Below, one piece after another: positions 43,214-51,182 of a DNA stretch of 64,000 bases; the first letter of the stretch is position 1, and each line of letters opens with the position of its first letter. Below the pieces are notes generated by a model that was not told the DNA's origin, ran no database searches, and was given only the letters and a program-made list of their open reading frames with translations. The position numbers and the translations under genes are program-made. This DNA comes from Burkholderia diffusa (GTDB lineage Bacteria; Pseudomonadota; Gammaproteobacteria; Burkholderiales; Burkholderiaceae), in NCBI RefSeq assembly GCF_902499115.1, contig NZ_CABVPN010000009.1, positions 152,600 to 216,599 of the forward strand, written 5' to 3'.

Positions 43214-46090
43214 ATGAAAAACCACGGCCTGTCACGGCGGGGTTTTCTGAAAGCCAGCGTGCTGGCGGGCGTCGCGGTGTATGTCGCGCCCATCGGCAGC
43301 CGCGCGTTCGCGGCGCTCTTCGAAGAAAAACTCCTCACGCCCGTCAAATGGGATAGCGTCACCGGCATACCCCAATTCCGCATCGACGGCATCGCGAAAG
43401 TCACGGGCTCGAAAGTGTTCGCCCGTGACGTGCGTGCCGCCGACATGCCGCACTGGCCGCAGCAGCAGTCGCACGCGCTGATCCTCCGCGTCACGCAGGC
43501 CGACCGCACCTACGAAGGCTTCGACCTGTCGCTGCTCGGCGACGAACTGAAGCCGGACCGCGTGGTCACGGCCGACGATCTCGCGCGCGACGGCGTCGCG
43601 TTCCCGGCGTTCTACGGCGACGACATGCTGTTGCCCGCCGGCAAGACGCCCGCGTATCTCGGCCATGCGGTCGCGATCCTCATCTATCACGACTTCGCGC
43701 GCTTCCGCTTCGCGAAGAACGCGCTCAAGTTCCGCGACGACGTGATCCGCTACGGCGCGGTCACGGGCCCGCTCGAGCGCGATCCGTGGGGCACGTTCCG
43801 CTTCGTTCGGGTAGGCGGCAAGACGGCCTATGACGCCGACGTCTATTCGAGCCTGAAGGACGCGCCGATCTTCCCGAGCATGATGCGCAAGCACCTGCCG
43901 GTCTGGCCGGACGGCAAGGAGCACGGCAAGCTCGACGAGCAGGGCATGTTCCTGGCCGGGCAGATCGCCAGCGAGTTCGACCATCCGCCGGCCGACTGGC
44001 TCGTGTTCGACCGCGCGTACAGCACGCAGTCGGTCGACACCGCCGCGCTCGAACCCGACAACGCGAACTGCTGGTACGACGCCGCGACGCAGGCGCTGCA
44101 CCTCGTCGTGCCGACGCAGTCGCCGCTCGAAGTGGCGGAGAACGCGGCCGCGATGGTCGCGAAATGCCGCTTCCCGGTGAAGAAGCTGTTCGTGCATCCG
44201 TGCTACACGGTCGGCTACGGCTCGAAGGATCACTGCAACGTGCCGTTCTACGGCCTCGTCTGCGCGCTGTACGCGGACGGCCGCCCGGTGCGGTTCGCGA
44301 ACGACCGCTACGAGCAGTTCCAGACATCGCTGAAGCGTCACGCGTTCAAGATGCATTACCGGATCGCGGTCGATCGCAACACGGGTCTCATGCAGTCGTT
44401 CAAGGGCGACTTCGAGGCGAACGGCGGCGGGCGCTCGAACTTCTCGCCGTCGGTGGCGATGGTCGGCGCGACGGCCGCGCAATCGATCTACTACTTCCCG
44501 AAGAGCGACCTCGCGGCAGTCGCGATCGCGTCGCGCGCGATCGACGCAGGCTCCGCGCGCGGCTACGGCACGCTGCAGAGCATGGCCGCGACCGAGATGG
44601 CGGTCGACGAGATCGCCGCGCAACTGAACCTCGATCCGATCGAGTTCCGCCTGCGCAACGCGCTGCGTTCGGGGATGAAGAACACGCAGGGCGCGATTCC
44701 CGCCGGCGCGCTGCGCGTCGACGAAGTGCTGGAACGTGCAAGGCAGCATCCGTTGTGGACGCGCCGTGCGGCGCGCAAGGCCGAATTCGAGGCGGCGAAC
44801 CCGGGCAAGCGCTACGGCGTCGGCTTCGCGTGCGTGCAGAAGGATTTCGGCACGGGTGCCGAGGCATCGTTCGCGAAGGTCGAATTCGACGAGAACGGCA
44901 AGGTGTCGCTGCATCACACGGCTGCCGAGATCGGCACCGGGATGTCGACGTCGCAGGCCGTCGCGGTCGCGAAGTGGCTCGGCCGCCCGGCGACCGAGGT
45001 GCGCGTCGCAGTGACCGAATGGCCCGATCTGCCGGTCGAGACGAGCGGCGATCCGTACCTGATGTCGCAAGCCGACCAGGACCGGCTGAGCGCGAATCCG
45101 CGCTGGTCGCCGGGCTATGCGTCGCCGTCGAGCGCGACGAACTCCGCGTACTACTTCACGCACAGCACGCGCGAAGCCGCGCGCGCGGTGTTCCGCTACG
45201 GGCTGTGGCCGGCCGCGATGTCGATCTGGACGCGCGGCCTCGGCGGCGGCCAGGCCGCGCCGTACACGATCCGCATCGAGGACGCGCGCTGGGTCGAAGG
45301 CAAGCTGACCGCCGACGGCCTCGAGCCGCTGACGTTCGAGCAGCTCGCGAAGCAGGCGCATGCGCTCGGCCTGGCGACCGGCGCCGTCGTACACGTGTTC
45401 AACCGCTGGCAATGGACCGACGCCGAGTTCGACGTGGGCGGCGCGGTCGATCGTCTGCCGATCGACGGGCTGTCGCTGCGGATCGGCGCGCCGAAGACCG
45501 GCGACGACGGCCCGATGCCGGGCACCGCCGCGCCGGTCGGCGCGACCGCGATGCACGGTACGCTGGCGCCGACGGCGAACGGCTATCGCGTGCTGGACCG
45601 CAAGCGCGTGTTCATCCCGCCGACGAGCCGCAACAACGCGGCCGTCACGTACTACACGGCGGTCGGCACGCTCGTCGAGCTGGCCGTGCACGAAGCGACC
45701 GGCAAGGTCGAGCTGCTCACGCATCACTCGATCATGGAGTGCGGCAACCAGATCTCGCCGCAGCTCGTGTCGGGCCAGTTGCAGGGCGGCCTCGCGATGG
45801 GCATCGGCCATGCGCTGCACGAGTACCTGCCGCTTTACGAAGACGGCCCCGGCAACGGCACGTGGAACTTCAACCGCTACCAGCTGCCGCGCGCGACCGA
45901 CGTCGCCGTGTGGTCGCAGACGGGCGACATCCTGCCGCCGCTGTCCGAGACCGATCCGCCGAAGGGTGTCGCCGAAGTGGTGATGATTCCCGTCGTCGGC
46001 GCGATCGTGAACGGCATCGCGCACGCGATCGGCCATCGTTTCACCGACTTGCCGGTGACCCCGCAAAAGATTCAGGAGGTGCTCGCATGA
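43214..46090 (+). CDS. Molybdenum-cofactor aldehyde/xanthine-dehydrogenase-type large subunit, Tat-exported
   Basis: 958 residues. Tat signal 'LSRRGFLKASVLAGVAVYVA' (RR at 8-9). Molybdopterin-binding motifs: 'GGGRSNFSPSVAMVGATAAQ', 'GYGTLQSMAATEMAVDEIAA', 'GTGMSTSQAVAVA', and near the C-terminus 'PPKGVAEVVMIPVVGAIVNG', with the probable catalytic Glu. It is a single-polypeptide Mo subunit of the isoquinoline 1-oxidoreductase/aldehyde dehydrogenase class working with a separate 2Fe-2S subunit. Start at 43214 with AGGAGG upstream. First of three overlapping genes: electrons should flow from Mo to 2Fe-2S to the tri-heme cytochrome, all in the periplasm. Substrate unknown (aldehyde or N-heterocycle). 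Confidence 0.9.
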   Translation: MKNHGLSRRGFLKASVLAGVAVYVAPIGSRAFAALFEEKLLTPVKWDSVTGIPQFRIDGIAKVTGSKVFARDVRAADMPHWPQQQSHALILRVTQADRTYEGFDLSLLGDELKPDRVVTADDLARDGVAFPAFYGDDMLLPAGKTPAYLGHAVAILIYHDFARFRFAKNALKFRDDVIRYGAVTGPLERDPWGTFRFVRVGGKTAYDADVYSSLKDAPIFPSMMRKHLPVWPDGKEHGKLDEQGMFLAGQIASEFDHPPADWLVFDRAYSTQSVDTAALEPDNANCWYDAATQALHLVVPTQSPLEVAENAAAMVAKCRFPVKKLFVHPCYTVGYGSKDHCNVPFYGLVCALYADGRPVRFANDRYEQFQTSLKRHAFKMHYRIAVDRNTGLMQSFKGDFEANGGGRSNFSPSVAMVGATAAQSIYYFPKSDLAAVAIASRAIDAGSARGYGTLQSMAATEMAVDEIAAQLNLDPIEFRLRNALRSGMKNTQGAIPAGALRVDEVLERARQHPLWTRRAARKAEFEAANPGKRYGVGFACVQKDFGTGAEASFAKVEFDENGKVSLHHTAAEIGTGMSTSQAVAVAKWLGRPATEVRVAVTEWPDLPVETSGDPYLMSQADQDRLSANPRWSPGYASPSSATNSAYYFTHSTREAARAVFRYGLWPAAMSIWTRGLGGGQAAPYTIRIEDARWVEGKLTADGLEPLTFEQLAKQAHALGLATGAVVHVFNRWQWTDAEFDVGGAVDRLPIDGLSLRIGAPKTGDDGPMPGTAAPVGATAMHGTLAPTANGYRVLDRKRVFIPPTSRNNAAVTYYTAVGTLVELAVHEATGKVELLTHHSIMECGNQISPQLVSGQLQGGLAMGIGHALHEYLPLYEDGPGNGTWNFNRYQLPRATDVAVWSQTGDILPPLSETDPPKGVAEVVMIPVVGAIVNGIAHAIGHRFTDLPVTPQKIQEVLA

Positions 46091-46776
46091 CGACCGCCCA
46101 AACCGCCGCGTCGGCCGCGAGCGCCAGCGCGTCCGCGACCGGCGCGTCCGCGCCGAACGCGGCTTCGGCCGCTCCGGCACCCGCGGCACCGGCTGCCGCA
46201 CCGGCCACCGTCGAGCGTCCGCTCGTCCGCTTTCAGCAGAAACCGCTGTCGGTGAACATCAACGGCAAGTCCGTCGGCCCGATGCAGGTGCCCGAAGGGC
46301 TGATGATGATCGAGTTCCTGCACGAGTATGCGGGCCTCACCGGTTCGCGGCTCGGTTGCGGGCAGGGCATCTGTCACGCGTGCGTCGTGATCGTCGACAA
46401 GCCGGACGGCACGAGCGAGGAAATGCGCACATGCATCACCGGCGCGCATTTCTTCCACGGCCGTTCGATCCGCACGATCGAAGGTCACGCGAAGCGCAAC
46501 CAAGCCGGCGAAGTGGTCGAGCTGTCGCCGATCCAGCAGAAGTTCCTCGAGCACTTCAGCTTCCAGTGCGGCTACTGCACGCCGGGCTTCGTCAACGCGG
46601 CGACGGTGCTGATCGAACGCCTGAAGCGCGAGCCGGTCGCGAAGGCCGACGTCGAGCGCACGATCACCGACGCGCTGAACGCGCACATCTGCCGCTGCAC
46701 CGGTTACGTCCGCTATTACGAAGCCGTGAAGGACGTGATCCTGACGACGCCGGGACTCGTGAAGGACGCCGCATGA
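46087..46776 (+). CDS. 2Fe-2S subunit of the molybdenum dehydrogenase
   Basis: 229 residues. An unusual Ala/Pro/Ser/Thr-rich N-terminal extension (about 1-45) is not found in cytosolic XdhC-type subunits. A plant-type [2Fe-2S] domain with 'RLGCGQGICHACVVIVD' and 'MRTC' comes next, then the second cluster domain with 'QCGYCTPGFVNAATVLIERL' and 'CRCTGY'. It has no Tat or Sec signal, so it must be co-exported with the Tat-bearing large subunit. The ATG overlaps that gene's stop (ATGA), and the cytochrome gene overlaps this one the same way. Confidence 0.92.
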   Translation: MTTAQTAASAASASASATGASAPNAASAAPAPAAPAAAPATVERPLVRFQQKPLSVNINGKSVGPMQVPEGLMMIEFLHEYAGLTGSRLGCGQGICHACVVIVDKPDGTSEEMRTCITGAHFFHGRSIRTIEGHAKRNQAGEVVELSPIQQKFLEHFSFQCGYCTPGFVNAATVLIERLKREPVAKADVERTITDALNAHICRCTGYVRYYEAVKDVILTTPGLVKDAA

Positions 46777-48035
46777 AACGCACATTCGCCCATCGTGCCG
46801 CGCGGGCCGCGGGCCTGCCGGCACTCGCGGCCGCCTGCGCGCTGCTGCTCGCCGCCTGCGGCGGCCATGACGCGCCGGCTTCGAGCGCGGCTTCCGGCGC
46901 GCCCGGTGCCGACCAGGTCGCGCGCGGCCGCTATCTCGTGAAGGCCGCGGACTGCGCGGCGTGCCACACCGCGAAGGACGGCGCGCCGTTCGCGGGCGGT
47001 GCGCCGCTCGAATCGCCGTTCGGCACGTTCTACGGCTCGAACATCACGCCCGACAAGGACCACGGGATCGGCGGCTGGAGCGCGGACGACTTCTACGCCG
47101 CGCTGCATGACGGCAAGGCGCCGGCCAAGCGCCTGTATCCGTCGATGCCGTATACGTCGTACCGGCAGCTCACGCGCGCCGATACCGACGCGATGTACGC
47201 GTACCTGAAGACGGTGAAGCCGGTCGCTCAGGAAAACCGCCCGCACGAACTCAAGTTCCCGTACAACCTGCGCGTCGGCATGGTGTTCTGGGACATGGTG
47301 TTTCTGAAGGACAGCCTGCCCGATGCATCGACCGGCCAGTCCGCCGACTGGCAGCGCGGCCGCTATCTGGCGGGCGCGCTCGGCCACTGCGCGGAATGCC
47401 ACACGCCGCGTGCGTTCACGGGGCAGCTCGACGGCGCGAAGCCGTTCTCCGGCGCCGCGCTCGGCCGCGTGGCCGCGCCGGACATCACGCCGGCCGGCCT
47501 CGCCGCGCGCGGCTGGACGGGCACCGACCTGCAGACGTTCTTCGGCGTCGGCATCGCGCCGCAAGGCTCGGCGTTCGGCGAAATGTATCCGGTCGTGCAC
47601 CTGAGCACGCAATACATGACGAAGGACGATCTGCGCGCGCTGTCCGTGTACCTGCTCGGCGATACGCCGCCGGCGCCGCAGGCGGTGAAGCCGGTGTCGG
47701 CCGATGCCGCGCAGCTCGCGGCCGGCCGCTCGGTGTATCTCGCGGTGTGCGCGGGCTGTCACGGTTTCGACGGCGAAGGCAAGCCGCACGTGGCGGTGCC
47801 GATGAACGGCAATTCCACGCTGCGTCAGGGCGATGCGCGCAACCTGCTGGTCGCGATGCTCGACGGCATCGACGAGCAGAAGTTCGCCGGCTTCGAGAAC
47901 CTGCAACCGATGCCGGGTTTCGCGCACACGCTGAGCGACGACGAACTCGCGCAGCTCGCGAACTACCTGCGCGCGACGTGGGGCGGCCAGCCCGCGAGCG
48001 TCATGCCGGCCGACGTGAAGGCCATGCGTCGGTAA
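46773..48035 (+). CDS. Tri-heme cytochrome c lipoprotein of the molybdenum dehydrogenase operon
   Basis: 420 residues. A signal peptide ends in a lipobox 'LLLAACGG', so it is probably lipid-anchored. Three c-type heme sites: CAACH (61-65), CAECH (206-210) and CAGCH (326-330), with axial Met candidates in 'LYPSMPYTSY', 'FGEMYPV' and 'LQPMPGF'. This is the architecture of cytochrome subunits of membrane alcohol/aldehyde dehydrogenases. It should pass electrons from the 2Fe-2S subunit to ubiquinone or a cytochrome oxidase. ATGA overlap with the gene upstream. Last gene of the operon. Confidence 0.92.
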   Translation: MKRTFAHRAARAAGLPALAAACALLLAACGGHDAPASSAASGAPGADQVARGRYLVKAADCAACHTAKDGAPFAGGAPLESPFGTFYGSNITPDKDHGIGGWSADDFYAALHDGKAPAKRLYPSMPYTSYRQLTRADTDAMYAYLKTVKPVAQENRPHELKFPYNLRVGMVFWDMVFLKDSLPDASTGQSADWQRGRYLAGALGHCAECHTPRAFTGQLDGAKPFSGAALGRVAAPDITPAGLAARGWTGTDLQTFFGVGIAPQGSAFGEMYPVVHLSTQYMTKDDLRALSVYLLGDTPPAPQAVKPVSADAAQLAAGRSVYLAVCAGCHGFDGEGKPHVAVPMNGNSTLRQGDARNLLVAMLDGIDEQKFAGFENLQPMPGFAHTLSDDELAQLANYLRATWGGQPASVMPADVKAMRR

Positions 48036-48048
48036 GTCGTGCGGCGCG

Positions 48049-48106
48049 GCGGGGCGTCGCGCGCGAGGCGGCCGGCTTCCGGCCGCGCTCCTGCGTAACG
48101 CCCCGC
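48049..48106 (+). terminator. Two-tier hairpin after the cytochrome gene
   Basis: An outer 9-bp stem (gcggggcgt / acgccccgc) encloses an inner 8-bp stem (gcggccgg-ctt-ccggccgc). Only a short T-run follows. Confidence 0.45.
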
Positions 48107-48127
48107 TCGAGCCTTTCCGGCGGCGCT

Positions 48128-48286
48128 TCAGTAGCCGCCCCCTCCGCCACCTCCGCTGCCGCCCGCGCCGCCATACCGGCTCATCCCGGGGCCTGGCGAT
48201 ACGCCGCCACCCGACGACGTACATCCGGCCGACAGCACCAGCATCAGTGCCGCGAGCAGCGCCGCGGCCAATCTTGCCGAATTCAT
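48128..48286 (-). CDS. Small Gly-rich lipoprotein
   Basis: 52 residues: MNSARLAAALLAALMLVLSA then GC, a signal peptide with lipobox LSAGC. The mature part is a short Gly/Ser tail ending GGGGGGGY, with 12 or more Gly in the last 25 residues. AGGAGA precedes the ATG at 48284-48286. Such Gly-rich small lipoproteins are frequent in Burkholderia; no function is known. It lies between the Mo operon (convergent) and a Pal-type gene in the same direction. Confidence 0.6.
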   Translation of the reverse strand: MNSARLAAALLAALMLVLSAGCTSSGGGVSPGPGMSRYGGAGGSGGGGGGGY

Positions 48287-48530
48287 TTCACTCTCCTTTC
48301 GCCGAGAAGGCCGCGCGGCAGGATGGTTCGCGTGAACCGGCGACCGCGCGATGACGAAACGTTTCCGGCGGGCGGTTTATTCCATGCTTTTTGCGTATCG
48401 GCACATGGCGACATGGAGCGGGGCAGGCGCTCGCGCATGCAGCCGGGGCGCGGCGCGCCCCCGCAGATTCGCTGCATCCGGGCAACGGAGAAGTGAGCAG
48501 CCGGAATGCCGCCGTCGCGGCGGCATCCGG

Positions 48531-49022
48531 TCAACGATAGACGAGATCGGCGCGGCGGTTCTGCGCCCACGAATCCTCGTCGTGGCCGAGCGCGACCGGC
48601 TTTTCCTTGCCGAGGCTGACCGCTTCGAGTTGCGACGCCTGCACGCCCAGCGTTTCCAGTGCGCTCATCACGGCTTGCGATCGGCGTTGGCCGAGCGCGA
48701 GGTTGTATTCGGACGTCCCGCGTTCGTCGGTGTTGCCCTGGATCAGCACGCGGCGCGACGGGTGGCTGCGCAGGTAGTCGGCGTGCGCCTGCAGCAGCGT
48801 CTGGTATTCCGGCTTCACGGAGTACTGGTCGAAATCGAAGTAGACGCTGCGCTTCGCGAGCGGGCTGTTCGGATTGTTGAGATCGTCCGCCGCCACCGTC
48901 GCGACCGCTTCGCTCGATGGGGCCGGCGCCATCCCGGCGTTCTCGGGCGTTTTCGCCGCGTGGTGACAACCCGCCAGCAGCGCGAAGGCTGCCATGACCG
49001 CAAATCGGTTCGTTTTGCTCAT
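48531..49022 (-). CDS. Pal/OmpA-family outer-membrane lipoprotein
   Basis: 163 residues. Signal peptide with lipobox 'LLAGC', then an OmpA-like peptidoglycan-binding domain: 'VYFDFDQYSVKPEYQTLLQA', 'VLIQGNTDERGTSEYNLALG' and 'RRSQAVMSALETLGV', with the conserved Asp and Arg that grip diaminopimelate. The ATG at 49020-49022 follows AGGAGA. The length and sequence match Pal, but tolB and cpoB are not adjacent, so this is probably an additional Pal-like lipoprotein rather than the tol-pal one. Ends in 'WAQNRRADLVYR'. Confidence 0.9.
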   Translation of the reverse strand: MSKTNRFAVMAAFALLAGCHHAAKTPENAGMAPAPSSEAVATVAADDLNNPNSPLAKRSVYFDFDQYSVKPEYQTLLQAHADYLRSHPSRRVLIQGNTDERGTSEYNLALGQRRSQAVMSALETLGVQASQLEAVSLGKEKPVALGHDEDSWAQNRRADLVYR

Positions 49023-49355
49023 CGTGCGTCTCCTGCGGTTGACTGCGAGGAAAGCGTGGTGCGCGCGAACTGTCGCGTCACGCATCCGGCGAGACGGCAC
49101 GAAAGTGCCGGCTTCCGTGCGCGATGCGCTTTCGTAAGCCGGCGATGCGCCATATGAAAGATTGTCTCGACCGGAACGCCGAAGCACGGCGCCGCTGCAA
49201 CTAGATTAGGAAAAATGTCACAGCGTGACCAGTTTCTCGGCATTTTTCACACGGGAACGACGCAGGACGCATTCTTGCTTGCGCGGAAACCGCAGCATGC
49301 GCGGCGATGCATGATGCGCCATGCCGGTGCGGGCGCGACTCGTGTCGCCGGGGCG
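49023..49355. other. Intergenic region upstream of the Pal-like gene
   Basis: 333 bp holding the Pal-like gene's promoter and the 3' flank of the porin gene. No gene or convincing terminator seen. Confidence 0.5.
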
Positions 49356-50612
49356 TCAGAACTTGTGCCGCAACCCGAGCGCGACCACCAGCTGGTTGCT
49401 ATTGGCTGACGGCGTCATCGTCCAGACGGTCGCGTTGAACGCGGGATTGCCGTTGCCGCCGCTCACGCTTTGATAGACGGCTTCGAGATACGCGTCCGTG
49501 CGCTTCGAGAACGCGTAGTCGGCCTGCGTGACCACGTGGTTCCATTTCGGGCGCGTCTGGCCCGTGCGCGTGTCGAAACGGCCCATCGTATACGTGTACG
49601 CGGCGGCTACGCTGAACGCCTGCGTGACGAAGTATCGGCCATCGACCGTGAAGTTGTCGAAGACGAGCGATTCGCCCTTCAGCGGGGTGATGCCGCTGCC
49701 CTGGAGCACGCCGCTCACGCCGTCGGTGGCCGAGTGAGACCATGCAGCGCCGACCGAATGCGGGCCGAACGCATAGCGGCCGGCCACGGCCCAGATCTGC
49801 TGGTTGCCGCCCGTGATCGTCGCCGAGCCGTCGACCGTGCTCAGTGCGCCGTCCGGATTCGGCGCATTGCGGTCGCGGCTGATCTTCAGGTAACCGGCGC
49901 CGAGCTTCAGCGGTCCGTTCGCATACCCGAGCCCCGCGCTCCACACGGCGTTGTTCGAGAACGCGCCTGCCGTGTTCGAGAATCCGTACAACGCGCCGAA
50001 CGTCAGCCCGCGATACGTCGGGCTCGTGTACTTCACCGCGTGGTTGATGCGCAGGTTGCGGTTCGAGTCGTCGTTGTCATACGGATGCACCGCGAGGTTG
50101 CCGCCCCAGCCGGGGCCCGACGCGCCGAGCGGCGTCACGAAATCGAGGATCAGGTCGTACTGGCGGCCGAACGTGAGCGTGCCGGCCGTGCGCGAGCTCA
50201 CGCCGAGCCACGCCTGACGGCCGAACATGTCGACGCCTTTCTGCGACAGCTTGCCGTTCGTGCCCGCGAAGCCGTTCTCGAGCGTGAAGACCGCCGCCAT
50301 CCCGCCGCCGAGATCCTCGCGGCCGCGCAGCCCCCAGCGCGACGCGTTCAACGCGCCGCTCGTCAGCCCGACGCTGCCGCTGCCGGGCGAACCGGCACCT
50401 TGCGTACGCTGGTTGGTCGCGTAGGTGATCGACGTATCGATCAGGCCGTACAGCGTCACGCTGCTCTGCGCGTGCGCGACGCACGGAATCAGGCCGGCCG
50501 CGCAGGCGGCGAGCACTGTTCCCGGGAGCGCCCCGGTACGACGGCCGCGGCGGACGGCATGCGGCGTGGCAACGCGCGCGTTGGCGGGCTGGATGGTTTT
50601 ATAGGAATGCAT
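49356..50612 (-). CDS. Gram-negative porin (OpcP/Omp38 type)
   Basis: 418 residues. Signal peptide ending 'CVAHA', mature start 'QSSVTLYGLIDTSITYATNQ', then the standard porin pattern 'SRWGLRGREDLGGGMAAVFT', 'DMFGRQAWLGVSS' and 'TLTFGRQYDL', and a C-terminal Phe ('LGLRHKF') for BAM recognition. 16-stranded trimeric general porin family of beta-proteobacteria. The ATG at 50610-50612 gives a rather long signal region; the frame open to 50690 is rejected. It may supply outer-membrane entry for small substrates. Confidence 0.94.
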   Translation of the reverse strand: MHSYKTIQPANARVATPHAVRRGRRTGALPGTVLAACAAGLIPCVAHAQSSVTLYGLIDTSITYATNQRTQGAGSPGSGSVGLTSGALNASRWGLRGREDLGGGMAAVFTLENGFAGTNGKLSQKGVDMFGRQAWLGVSSRTAGTLTFGRQYDLILDFVTPLGASGPGWGGNLAVHPYDNDDSNRNLRINHAVKYTSPTYRGLTFGALYGFSNTAGAFSNNAVWSAGLGYANGPLKLGAGYLKISRDRNAPNPDGALSTVDGSATITGGNQQIWAVAGRYAFGPHSVGAAWSHSATDGVSGVLQGSGITPLKGESLVFDNFTVDGRYFVTQAFSVAAAYTYTMGRFDTRTGQTRPKWNHVVTQADYAFSKRTDAYLEAVYQSVSGGNGNPAFNATVWTMTPSANSNQLVVALGLRHKF

Positions 50613-51182
50613 AGGATTTTTTATCGTTGGTCTCCGGCCCGATCGCCGGTGGGTCGCGTCGGCGCGCCGGCCGACTGATCGAGCGGCCATTATTGGAGAT
50701 CGCGCGACCGTCGATTAAGCCGCTGCACAGGAAAGGTCCTCTGCGAAATCGCGTGGAATCGTGGCGTTTCGATGCAGGGTGTTTCCGTCGAATCGGCGCG
50801 CAATGGAACCATCGCGTGTGCGGAAGGATTCGGCAGGGCCGGGGCGGCTCAGCGTGAGCGTCGGTACTTTCACGAGCCTGCGGCGAATGTCGTCCGGGTG
50901 GTGATCCAACGCGCTGGGTCGTGTGTTGCTCGTTGGCGGCGGCATGTATTTCTGGTCTCGTGCGCGGAACCCGGAAAAATTTGCCGCCCGAAGCGGCAAC
51001 GGTCGAATTGCCGCGTCGGGTTCATTCCGTTCGTAGCATGAGTCTGCCCGCGCTGCCGCAACCTGGCCGGCGACTACGTAATGCGCGACTTTTTCACGCG
51101 TGCCCGTTCTGCACAATGGACCATTGCGCGTGGCCCGTCTGCCGCTGTGCCGGCACGTCACGCATGCCGCGGGAGAATGGAC
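50613..51182. other. Divergent region between porin and giant protein genes
   Basis: 570 bp carrying both promoters. Small frames (for example 50772-51041) lack good starts and codon bias. No operator identified. An in-frame ATG at 51081 exists for the giant gene but has no ribosome site. Confidence 0.5.

Noticed and set aside
43232..46201. 989-residue minus-strand open frame over the molybdenum subunit gene
   Set aside because: Antisense shadow. The plus-strand frame has Tat signal, Mo motifs and coupled neighbours.
50772..51041. 89-residue frame between porin and giant genes
   Set aside because: No ribosome site or recognisable product, and atypical composition.
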